64,000 nucleotides of DNA from Verrucomicrobiaceae bacterium (GTDB lineage Bacteria; Verrucomicrobiota; Verrucomicrobiia; Verrucomicrobiales; Verrucomicrobiaceae), in NCBI GenBank assembly GCA_024232965.1, contig JACKQF010000004.1:186001-250000 (forward strand). Direction: 5' to 3'. Both the position numbers and the translations under genes were made by a program. How positions within the stretch are numbered: the first letter of the stretch is position 1; each line of letters starts with the position of its first letter. Below are positions 25,385-34,400 of the stretch, in pieces. The notes under the pieces were generated by a model. That model worked only from the letters and a program-made list of their open reading frames with translations, did no database searches and was not told the DNA's origin.

Positions 25385-26635
25385 ATGAAGATTTTGGTCA
25401 CCGGCAAGGGCGGGCGAGAGCACGCCATCCTCACTGCATTGAGCGAGTCCCCCTCGGCTCCTGATCTGTACGCCTACCCAGGAAGCGACGCCATCGGCGC
25501 CATCGCCAAGCGGGTGGACGTCCCTGATTTGCCCGCGCTGATCGACTTCATGAAGACTGAGGCTATCGACATCTGCGTCGCAGGAGAAGAGGCCTGGCTA
25601 GTCAAGGATCGTGGTTTGGCGAATCTCTGTGCAGAGGCAGGCATCCCCTGCTGGGGTCCCTTCAAGGAAGCCGCTCAGCTTGAGGCCTCCAAGATCTTCG
25701 CCAAGCGCTTCCTTCAGCGCCACGCCATCCCCACCGCCGACTTCTCAATCGCCACAAACGCAGCAGAAGCAAGGGCCGCCCTCGACACCTTCCCCATCGT
25801 CCTCAAGTTTGATGGTCTCGCCGCTGGCAAGGGCGTCGCAGTCTGCCCAGATCGCGCAGAGGCCGAAGCCTTCATTGAAGACGTGCTGGAGCGTCGGCTG
25901 TTTGGCGCTGGCGATCTTTTGATCGAGCAATGCCTCACCGGACCAGAGATCTCCATTTTTGCCTCCGTCTGCGAAGACCAGTACCAAATCCTGATGCCCG
26001 CCCGCGACTATAAGCGAATCCGCGACAACGACGAAGGCCCAAACACCGGCGGCATGGGCGCAGTCGCATCCAGGGAACTCGCCAGCCCAGAACTCCTGGC
26101 CCAGATCGAAAAGGAGATCATCCAACCCACCGTCGCCGGCCTACAAAAGGACGAGCTAAAGTACCGCGGCTTCCTCTACTTTGGCATTATGCTCACTCCG
26201 ACGGGGCCGCAGGTGCTGGAGTACAATTGCCGCTTTGGCGATCCCGAGGCCGAAGCAGTCCTTCCAATGGTGAAGGGAGACTTCGCCCAATATGTCGCCG
26301 AGGCCGCCCGGGGCACACTCCGCCCTGAGCTCATTCATTTTGCGGAAGGCTGGAGCATCTGCCTCATCTCTGCCTCGGCTGGCTACCCGGCCAGTTCCCG
26401 GAATGGAGATGTCATCAGCGGTCTCGACGCAGTCACCGACGCCCGAGTCTTCCATTGCGGTACCCGCCGCAACGCCACTGGGGAATTTGAAACAAATGGA
26501 GGCCGCGTGCTGGCCATCGTCGCACAGGGCAACAACCGCGTCGCCGCCCGTGATGCCGCCTACAAAGCGACTGATAAGGTCTATTTCGATGGCCTGCAAC
26601 GCCGCACGGACATCGGCACGATGCATTTTGAGTGA
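25385..26635 (+). CDS. purD: phosphoribosylamine-glycine ligase
   Basis: The 416-residue protein has the GARS layout: N-domain (MKILVTGKGGREHAILTAL), ATP-grasp (GLAAGKGVAVC, IEQCLTGPEISIFA, DNDEGPNTGGMGAV) and C-domain (EYNCRFGDPEAEAVLP). It joins glycine to phosphoribosylamine in the second step of purine synthesis. The length is slightly below the usual 425-430. Lys replaces the usual Ser in the GSGGREH motif, which should be tolerated. The N-terminus matches the family, so the start is secure. No other pur gene is adjacent. Confidence 0.95.
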   Translation: MKILVTGKGGREHAILTALSESPSAPDLYAYPGSDAIGAIAKRVDVPDLPALIDFMKTEAIDICVAGEEAWLVKDRGLANLCAEAGIPCWGPFKEAAQLEASKIFAKRFLQRHAIPTADFSIATNAAEARAALDTFPIVLKFDGLAAGKGVAVCPDRAEAEAFIEDVLERRLFGAGDLLIEQCLTGPEISIFASVCEDQYQILMPARDYKRIRDNDEGPNTGGMGAVASRELASPELLAQIEKEIIQPTVAGLQKDELKYRGFLYFGIMLTPTGPQVLEYNCRFGDPEAEAVLPMVKGDFAQYVAEAARGTLRPELIHFAEGWSICLISASAGYPASSRNGDVISGLDAVTDARVFHCGTRRNATGEFETNGGRVLAIVAQGNNRVAARDAAYKATDKVYFDGLQRRTDIGTMHFE

Positions 26636-26789
26636 CTCTAAACCCCATAATGCCACCATTCTACCGACTCGCTTCAGCAAATTCAGACAGTCTTTTGCCT
26701 TGACGTAGAGCGGCGAGTCAGCAGTACTGGCGTCTGATCGTCACTTCAGTCGTCGTCACCCCATCACCCTCATCTCTCCCCCCTTGCCT

Positions 26790-29132
26790 ATGAACGGAGT
26801 TCATCGTCTAACGCGGCTCGCCATGTGCCCGCTCCTCGCCTTGGCTGTCACTAGCGTGCCGGCCCCATCTATCAGAGCTCAAGAAACCAATGTCGCGGCA
26901 GAAGCGGCACTGGCACCAGCAGCCCAGAAGCTTGTCAAAGGCATCAACATCGTCTTTAACGGCGCTCAAACCATCGACGAGGCCCGCGTGCGCAGCCAAA
27001 TGTCGGTCCGCGAAGGCGAGCCATACACCAATGAGCGTGTAGAGCAGGATATCCGTAACCTCTACGCCACTGGCACCATTGAGGACGTTCAGTTCTCAGC
27101 CTCTGACGTTGCAGGCGGAGTCAGCGTGACCGTAATTATCACAGGCCGTGGTGCCATCGGGGAGATCACCTTCCTTGGCAATACATCCTTCGACAATGAC
27201 AAGCTCCTCAAGGAGTCCGAAATCAAGATTGGCGATCCTGTCGATGACGCGCGCCTCAGCGCAGCGCAGCAAAAGATCCGCGAACTCTATAACAAACGCG
27301 GTTATGGTGATGTGCTCGTTTCCTATGAGACCGGGGCAGCCCAAAAGGAAGGCTTTACTGCCGTTACCTTTAAACTGGACGAAGGTGCACGCGGTATCAT
27401 CCACGACATCCGTTTTGAAGGCAATACCGTCCTCAAAGAGTCTAAGATCCGCAGCAAACTGAAGAGTAAGGAGCGCAAGTTCTGGAGCCTGTGGGGCAAG
27501 AGTTGGAAACTCGACAACGATGCACTTCAAGAAGACATCAAGACTGTAGAAGGCGCCTTCCATAACGAAGGCTACGTTTACGCCAAGGTCCTCGAAGTTC
27601 GCCGCGAACCCGTTGGTGCTGAAAAGGTGGACCTCGTCTTTGTCGTCGATCAGGGCGAAAAATACGACGTCGCTGACGTCTCGATGGAAGGCCTCAGCGT
27701 CTTCACCCAAGAAGAACTCACCAACGGCATCAAGGCAGAGGCTGGATTCCCTTATTCCGGCGCAGATGTGACCGATGACGAAAAAATGATTCAGCAGTAC
27801 TACGGCTCCCGTGGCTACGCTGATGCCCGCGTCGATACCAGCATCCTGGATGCCGGTCCTGGCCAGGTGAAGATCGTCTATCGCATCACAGAAGGCTCCA
27901 AGTCCTTCATCCGCAAGGTCAACATCGCTGGTAACAGCACCACCCAGGACCGTGTGATCCGTCGCGAACTTCCTTTCGCCCCGGGTGAAGAACTCAACAC
28001 CGTCAAGGTGGACGCAGGCCGCGATCGCCTCCAGAACCTGAACTACTTCAGCCAAGTCGATATCCGCCCTAACCCAACCGGGATGGAAGGATTCAAGGAC
28101 GTTGACATCAACGTCACTGAGCAGCCAACTGGTTCCGTGAATTTCGGTGCAGGTTTCAGTTCCATTGACTCCCTCGTCGGTTTCATCGACCTGACCCAAA
28201 CGAACTTCGATATCGGTGACTGGCCACACTTCCGTGGCGCTGGTCAGCGCTTTAACCTGAACCTCCGCTACGGTCTGAAGCGCCGCGACTTCCGCATGTC
28301 ATTCACCGAGCCATTCTTCATGGGCCAGCGGCTCGCCTTCACGACGGAACTCTTCTATCGTGACCTTTATTTCCTCTCGGATCGTTTCGACCAGAGCGAA
28401 GTCGGCGGCTCCCTCGGCCTTCGCAAGCCGATGGGCGAGCACTCCTACCTCGAAGGTACGCTCACGGCACAGAATATCACCATTGACGGCATCGACGAAA
28501 ACGCATCCCAGGCGATCCAGGATGAAGCAGGTGACTTTTTCCAGACCAAGATTGATCTCTCTTGGGTCCACGACACTCGCGACAGTATCTTCATTACCCG
28601 CAAGGGTCACAAAGTCGAGTTCGGCGGCACCTACTCCGGTCTCGGTGGCGATGTTGATGTCTTCGGCCTGAACTTCGCTGGATCGCAATACATAAGCCTG
28701 CCGGGCGACACCATTCTTTCCTTTGAAGGTGCCATCCGGACCATCGACCCAACCAGCGGCGACACAGTGCCTATCTTTGAGCGTCTCTTCCTCGGTGGCG
28801 CCAACAACCTTCGCGGCTTTGACTACCGCGAAGTGGGTCCCAAAGACGAAACTGGCGAGCCCCTTGGTGGCCGCACATCCGCCTACTTCACCGTGGAATA
28901 CACCTTCCCGATCATCGAAAAAGTGCGCGGCGCAGTCTTCTACGACGTCGGTGCTGTCAGCGGCGATGCCTATGACGTCGGTGGGGGCGATGTGAACTCC
29001 AACGTGGGTGTCGGTCTCCGCCTCTTCCTGCCTGTCGGCCCAATCCGTGTTGACTTCGGTGTGCCAGTTCAGTCTGACGAATTCAACGATTCAGGCGGCC
29101 GCTTCCAGTTCAATCTGGGTTACAAATTCTAA
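26790..29132 (+). CDS. bamA: outer membrane protein assembly factor BamA
   Basis: From the ATG at 26790 the protein has 780 residues: signal peptide (cleavage near IRA|QE), five POTRA domains (about 45-435) and a C-terminal beta-barrel (about 436-780). The barrel includes the conserved NNLRGFDYREVGP segment and ends in Phe (NLGYKF*), the usual outer-membrane signal. BamA folds and inserts beta-barrel proteins into the outer membrane, so it shows directly that this organism has one. A TTG two codons earlier is possible but unneeded. skp and lpxD follow, the conserved neighbourhood. A strong terminator lies between bamA and skp. Confidence 0.95.
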   Translation: MNGVHRLTRLAMCPLLALAVTSVPAPSIRAQETNVAAEAALAPAAQKLVKGINIVFNGAQTIDEARVRSQMSVREGEPYTNERVEQDIRNLYATGTIEDVQFSASDVAGGVSVTVIITGRGAIGEITFLGNTSFDNDKLLKESEIKIGDPVDDARLSAAQQKIRELYNKRGYGDVLVSYETGAAQKEGFTAVTFKLDEGARGIIHDIRFEGNTVLKESKIRSKLKSKERKFWSLWGKSWKLDNDALQEDIKTVEGAFHNEGYVYAKVLEVRREPVGAEKVDLVFVVDQGEKYDVADVSMEGLSVFTQEELTNGIKAEAGFPYSGADVTDDEKMIQQYYGSRGYADARVDTSILDAGPGQVKIVYRITEGSKSFIRKVNIAGNSTTQDRVIRRELPFAPGEELNTVKVDAGRDRLQNLNYFSQVDIRPNPTGMEGFKDVDINVTEQPTGSVNFGAGFSSIDSLVGFIDLTQTNFDIGDWPHFRGAGQRFNLNLRYGLKRRDFRMSFTEPFFMGQRLAFTTELFYRDLYFLSDRFDQSEVGGSLGLRKPMGEHSYLEGTLTAQNITIDGIDENASQAIQDEAGDFFQTKIDLSWVHDTRDSIFITRKGHKVEFGGTYSGLGGDVDVFGLNFAGSQYISLPGDTILSFEGAIRTIDPTSGDTVPIFERLFLGGANNLRGFDYREVGPKDETGEPLGGRTSAYFTVEYTFPIIEKVRGAVFYDVGAVSGDAYDVGGGDVNSNVGVGLRLFLPVGPIRVDFGVPVQSDEFNDSGGRFQFNLGYKF

Positions 29133-29159
29133 AGACAAATCCAGACCGAATCCTTCATC

Positions 29160-29199
29160 AACTCCGCCTTTTGCCCCGCAAAAGGCGGAGTTTTCGTTT
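29160..29199 (+). terminator. rho-independent terminator after bamA
   Basis: A perfect 15-base-pair stem has arms at 29160-29174 and 29178-29192, a CCC loop, and is followed by TTCGTTT. It lies 28 bases after the bamA stop and 40 bases before skp. It would end or attenuate the bamA transcript. Confidence 0.85.
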
Positions 29200-29239
29200 G
29201 AGCCTCACCTCTCCAGCGTCCATACTCACCGCTTACCCT

Positions 29240-29842
29240 ATGAGACATATCGCCCTCCTTGCCTTTTCGCTCCTGACCGCCTCCACCTTCGCCGCCGACC
29301 TCAAATTCGGTGTCGTGGACATGCAAAAAGCCTTTTCCGACTTCCACAAAACCACAGAAGCCCAAGGCAAATTCAAAGAACTCATGGACAAGGCTGGCCA
29401 GGAAGCTAACGAACGCTGGTCCGTCTACAAGAACATGACAGGTGACCTGCAAAAGCTTCAAAAGGCCGCCCAGGATCCGATCTTGACCCCCGAAGAGCGA
29501 GCCAAAAAAGCCGCTGAGTTCCAGGAAAAAGTCAAAGAACTCCGTGCCCTTGAGCAGGAGATCGGCGACTTCCAGAACCGCCGCACCAACCAACTCCGCC
29601 AAGAAGACCTACAGATCCGCAAAGGCCTCTACGACGAGATCCTTGTCGTTGTCAAAGACAAGGCCAAGAAGGACGGCTACGACTTCGTCTTCGATAAGTC
29701 CGGCATGAGTCTCTCCACCGTTCCTGTCCTTCTCTACTACAAGGACGCTGTTGATTTCACTGACCAAGTTGTCGTCGAACTCAACAAAGACGCCCCAGCG
29801 AAACCAGCCGGAGAAGAGAAGCCGAAAGAAGAGGCCAAATAG
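29240..29842 (+). CDS. skp: OmpH/Skp-family periplasmic chaperone
   Basis: From the ATG at 29240 the product has 200 residues: a signal peptide (MRHIALLAFSLLTASTFAAD, cleavage near residue 19), then KFGVVDMQKAF, the start of the Skp body. A long, charged coiled-coil region (about 45-150) forms the tentacles, and a tail rich in Glu, Lys and Pro (about 180-200) follows. The family holds unfolded outer-membrane proteins for delivery to BamA. An in-frame start at 29171 would lie inside the bamA terminator hairpin, so it is rejected. Confidence 0.85.
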   Translation: MRHIALLAFSLLTASTFAADLKFGVVDMQKAFSDFHKTTEAQGKFKELMDKAGQEANERWSVYKNMTGDLQKLQKAAQDPILTPEERAKKAAEFQEKVKELRALEQEIGDFQNRRTNQLRQEDLQIRKGLYDEILVVVKDKAKKDGYDFVFDKSGMSLSTVPVLLYYKDAVDFTDQVVVELNKDAPAKPAGEEKPKEEAK

Positions 29843-29870
29843 GATTTCAGAACGAGACCATCGTCTCTAC

Positions 29871-29908
29871 CAAAACGCGCCGGATGCACTCCGGCGCGTT
29901 TTGCTTTT
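29871..29908 (+). terminator. rho-independent terminator after skp
   Basis: A perfect 14-base-pair stem has arms at 29871-29884 and 29890-29903, a TGCAC loop, and is followed by CTTTT. It lies 28 bases after the skp stop and 165 bases before lpxD. Confidence 0.85.
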
Positions 29909-30072
29909 GATCCCGACACCGGATCTACTCGGCTCCGCTCATCGCAAAAAGTGCGGTTGCAATCGTGCCAATTCTATTGCCATTTAGCAAAACGGAGCAT
30001 GCTCCGCCGCCCCCGCAAAAAGGTCTGACGCCGCTCACGAATGCAGACCTCATCACCGTAAAACCCGCACGC

Positions 30073-31125
30073 ATGAGCACCAAGATCACCCAACAGAAAA
30101 TCGCTGAGATCGTCGGAGGGAAACTCACCCAAGGAGACCCAGCAGCAGCCCTCACCGGGCTCAATTCCGTCGCAGAAGCCAACTCTGGAGAGATCACCTT
30201 CTTGGGAAACCTTCGTTACCTTCCCACGCTAAAGAGCACCCACGCTTCTTGCGTCCTCGTGGCCCCCGGCTTCAATCCTGAAGACGCCCCCGAAGGCATT
30301 GGCCTCATCGAAGTGGAAAACCCCACCCTGGCCTTCTCTGCTGTCATCCGCGAGTTCGCTCCGCCGACTCGTCGCTTCATCACCGGTGTTCATCCAAGCG
30401 CCACCGTCGCAGCCTCCGCTGTTTTTGATCCACAGAAAGTCTCAATCGGACCCGGAGTCGTGATCGAGGACGACGTCGTGGTCGGGGACGGGACTGCCAT
30501 TCACCCCGGTGCTGTCATCGGCATGGGGACACGGATCGGTTCAAATTGCGTCATTCACGCCAATGTCACACTCAAGGACAGAACCTTGCTCGCAGACCGG
30601 GTGATCATCCACAGCGGCACCGTCATCGGCACCGATGGATTTGGCTATGAGTTCACCCAGGGCCAACACAAAAAAATCGACCAGCTCGGGATCGTTCAAA
30701 TTGATAACGACGTCGAAATTGGCTCCTGTACCACCATCGATCGAGCGCGCTTTGGCCGCACGTGGATCGGAGAGGGCACCAAGATCGACAATCTCGTGCA
30801 GATTGGCCACAACTGCATCATAGGAAAGCACTGCATCATCGTCTCGCAGACTGGGATTTCCGGCAGCACTCGCATCGGCGACTTCGTCACCATGGGAGGG
30901 CAAGTCGGAGTCGCAGGGCATCTCGAAATCAGCAGTCGCGTAATGCTATTCGCCAAAAGCGGTGTGACCAAGAGCCTCAAAGAACCCGGGGCCTATACTG
31001 GTTACCCCGCCAGACCTTTGATGGAAGGCAGGAAAATGCTGACCTACCCCGCAAAAGTTCCAGAGCTCATCGACCGCGTCCGCGCGCTCGAAGAACGACT
31101 CGCGTCACTCGAAGAAAAAGCCTAG
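30073..31125 (+). CDS. lpxD: UDP-3-O-acylglucosamine N-acyltransferase
   Basis: From the ATG at 30073 the protein has 350 residues. A uridine-binding N-domain (about 1-100; LNSVAEANSGEITFLGN) is followed by a left-handed beta-helix of hexapeptide repeats (about 105-320) and a C-terminal helix (RVRALEERLASLEEK). H246 in QIGHNCIIG corresponds to the catalytic His of E. coli LpxD. It adds the second acyl chain in lipid A synthesis, in the cytoplasm at the membrane. The start at 29965 would add an unusual Pro-rich leader and is not favoured. The usual partners fabZ and lpxA do not follow; a minus-strand lipoprotein gene does. Confidence 0.93.
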   Translation: MSTKITQQKIAEIVGGKLTQGDPAAALTGLNSVAEANSGEITFLGNLRYLPTLKSTHASCVLVAPGFNPEDAPEGIGLIEVENPTLAFSAVIREFAPPTRRFITGVHPSATVAASAVFDPQKVSIGPGVVIEDDVVVGDGTAIHPGAVIGMGTRIGSNCVIHANVTLKDRTLLADRVIIHSGTVIGTDGFGYEFTQGQHKKIDQLGIVQIDNDVEIGSCTTIDRARFGRTWIGEGTKIDNLVQIGHNCIIGKHCIIVSQTGISGSTRIGDFVTMGGQVGVAGHLEISSRVMLFAKSGVTKSLKEPGAYTGYPARPLMEGRKMLTYPAKVPELIDRVRALEERLASLEEKA

Positions 31126-31131
31126 CTTCGG

Positions 31132-31335
31132 TCAGAACTCCATCTGCATCCGCAAAGGCCCACCCGCAGGCCGAGGAGGCGGCACATGATGGAAATTCGT
31201 CGGCACCGGCGCATTTCGAGGATTGCCGTCGATAAGGTAGCCCAAGGTGCCCGCAGGCTTAACTGCTTGGCAACTGACTAAAAACGGAGCCGCAACCAAA
31301 ATGGCCGCAGCCATTGGGCGCGTGAGATAATGCAT
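31132..31335 (-). CDS. small predicted lipoprotein
   Basis: This 67-residue product has a signal of the type MAAAILVAAPFLVSC, with a lipobox (LVSC) placing the lipid on C22. The mature part is 46 residues, rich in Pro and Gly, with no recognisable domain. It ends 6 bases after the lpxD stop, in convergent orientation. Its size and lipobox support a real gene, but no function can be given. Confidence 0.55.
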   Translation of the reverse strand: MHYLTRPMAAAILVAAPFLVSCQAVKPAGTLGYLIDGNPRNAPVPTNFHHVPPPRPAGGPLRMQMEF

Positions 31336-31403
31336 TTGCGGACATTAACCCACCACGCCGCACTCCACAAGCAATAGCCCCACTGTCGCGCCTAAAGAGT
31401 ACA

Positions 31404-34400
31404 TCATGGCCCCACAAAGATACCCTGGGTGCTGTCGCTGAAGTAAAGGCCCGCTGCCATCGTGCCGTTGTCGTTCACTGCCGCCCCATGGCCTCCACTG
31501 CCGCCTGCGGTGTTTGCCACGTTGTCAGTCATGAGGAAACCGTACATCGTCTTCACGCTGCCATTGTAAAAATATTCCGTTCCCTTGCGGAGAACGATGC
31601 TCGGTGCGGGTGTCCCCAGGGATCCCTTGATCAATGCAATGTTGTTCAGGCTCGTAGCATCGCCACTGCCGCTCGTCAGTGTAAACACCGACACCCAGTC
31701 CAGACCGGGACTGATGTCAAATCGAGATAGGGTGTTGATCTGGCTATTCCCCAATGCAGCAACGGCATCGCCTTCCCTCAAAAGTACGTTGACGAAACCC
31801 AGCGGCGACACAGTGAAGACCACGACATCGTTAGCCGTGCTGACCGTTCCACCTTTCAGCACGGCACGCACCACCACCGTGCCGTCGCTCAGCAACCAAT
31901 GACGATCTACCCGGCTCAGTTGCGCATCCGCCAGGGTATCCCCTTCCCGGGCCACCAACTCCAGCGATCCGCCACGCTCGACCCAAAGCCCTTCATCGTT
32001 CGTCGCATTGATCCCCAATGCCGTATCGGCCCTCAGCGTCGCTTCAATCAGCGCATCACCCGTAGGCCCCACGCTTTCACCTGCAAAGGCACCAAACGTA
32101 GCGCCAGCCACACCTGGAACGTTGCCGCCCTTTTGGGCGACGACCGTAGGACCGCCGCCACCGAGACTCTGCTTTAATACCGCACCATTCGCCAGGATCG
32201 GTGTTCCCGTCAGGGCGGCCTGGAAAACCGCCGTACCGTTGGCACTAACCACCACACGAGAACTCACCGTCCCAATCTTCACCAAACCGTTCAGAACCGT
32301 GCCCTCCTGCGCCAACGCAGAGCTCGTCGCAGTGCTGCCATTGACCAAGAAAATCCCCGTGTCGTTCGCGGTCGTAACCGCACCGCCCACAAGGAGGCTG
32401 CCGGGAAAACAGGCATTTTCACCCCCGGTCTGAACGGCCAAACTACGTGACAGGGTCGCGTAATTGGTCCCCTCACGTGCATAGCCATTGACCGCCAAGC
32501 CATCATCCACCAGACCAATGTAGTCATTGGCCGAAGTGACCCCCGCACCACCCGCCTTAGCGACGAAGAAGCCCTTACCAGAATTCGTCAATCGGAAGTC
32601 AAAGAACGCCCCCGAAAGAACACCAGGAGCCATCGCATCACTTTCTCTCGCCAAGAGATCCAGACTGCCGGTAGCGTCAGAGAATACGCCTGCATCCGCA
32701 GAGATCCCCGCAGCACCAGCCGTGTTCATATGGGCCAGCACATGACCAGTGCTACTCAGCGTATAGTCAAAGAATCCGCTGAACGACTGACCCGGCATGT
32801 CCGGCGCAATATTGCCTGAAACCAGACCAGCAGGCGCCCCACCCGAGGGCGTAAGCGGCAAGGGGGGCGCTGGATAGGTAACGATGTCAAAACTCTCCCC
32901 GATTCCAGCCGGGGGCACGCCGTCATCCGTGGCAGTGACGGTGATCGTGATGGTTCCCACATCCCCAACAAGAGGCGTGCCACTAAAGGTGCGCGTAGAG
33001 GGCGTGAACGTCAGCCAAGTCGGAACACCGGTGGCGCTATAACTCAGCGTCTGGCTAGAATCGACCTCGTTGAACGTGTTCGCAGCGAAGGTGAGGCTGA
33101 AGGCATTGTTCGCCACAGCCACCTGATCGACAATTGGGTTGGCGACGGTCGGTGCATTGTTTGTTACACGAAAGACAGCGATGGAGTATGTCTTGGTCGT
33201 CGAGCCATCCTGAGCGGTGACTTTTGCATCGATAGCGTTCGCCCCAACATTGAGAGCGATGCTGCCGCTGGCCACCCCGGAAGAGAGCGCCGCAAAACCG
33301 CCTCCATTTACTCGCACTTGCATCGTCGCATTGGCATCCGCCGTCGTGGCGGTGACTGTGACACTAGCCGTCGTGTTCGATACGTTTGGCGTGCTGTAGG
33401 ACGTGACCGTAGCGGAAAAGCCCGGCGATAGCGCCCCTCCTGTCGTAGAAATTACGGCCAGGTTGGCATTGGTGGAGGCTGCCACAGTGCCGCTGATGGT
33501 AAAGTTGTAAGGGTTTTCGTCGGTGTCGTTGTTGACAAAACTTAACGTGCCACTCGGGCTGGCAACCGCAGCTGCGGTCATCGTGATCTGAAATGTCGTG
33601 GTGCCGCCGGCGGGTGCGACCGTCGTGCTGCCGAAGTTTTGTGCGACCGTGAATCCCGAAGGCGCGACGAGGTTCGAAAGCGTGAGGTTCGCCGTACCGC
33701 TGTTGGTAATCGTGAATGTCTTCGTGATGGACGTTCCCACAGGCGTAGAGCCAAAGCCAAAGGACCCACCATCTGCCACCCCCCCTCCTACTGTCTCGTA
33801 GACCGCGATTTCAGGCGCCGTTGATCCTGAAGCCGGGACTCCCTCGAAGATGCTAATGAACAGGTCGTCCTTGTTACTCGTATTGTCGTTGTCATCACGG
33901 ACTACGATGGCGTAATTGCCCCCGGTCAGGCCGATGATGCTAAACGGATCCTGCTGGTCAATCGTTCCAGTCGGCTCAGCCAATCCCTCGCCATGTGCCT
34001 GCACCGTGCCGTGAAGCGCGACGCCACTGTTGTCGTAGATGCGCGTGTAGGTGTCGCCTCCGTTGGAGGTACTGGGACTTGGCGGGACAGGCAGATCGTT
34101 GTCCGTGTCATTCGTATTGAAGTTTGAATGCCAAGTTACAGCTAGGCCCCCACCAACGTTCGAGCAGAGGATGGGGATGTTCTGGTTGCCGCTGAAGTCG
34201 GCGTTGATATCCGCGTATGGGAAAAAAGGAGCGGTACGTGTAGTTCCATTCGCATTGAACAACTGCACAGTGGCGGCGTAACCGCCGTTCGGCGCGATTC
34301 CATCAAAGCTGGTGCCTGTGCCGTTGTTGGCAGAATCGCGAACCCTCAGGCCTACTGCAAAACCACCATCCGAAAGCGGGACGAGACCGCCCGACTGCGC

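Noticed and set aside
27096..28229. 377-codon open frame opposite bamA
   Set aside because: Antisense shadow of the POTRA region of bamA; no domain, no start signal.
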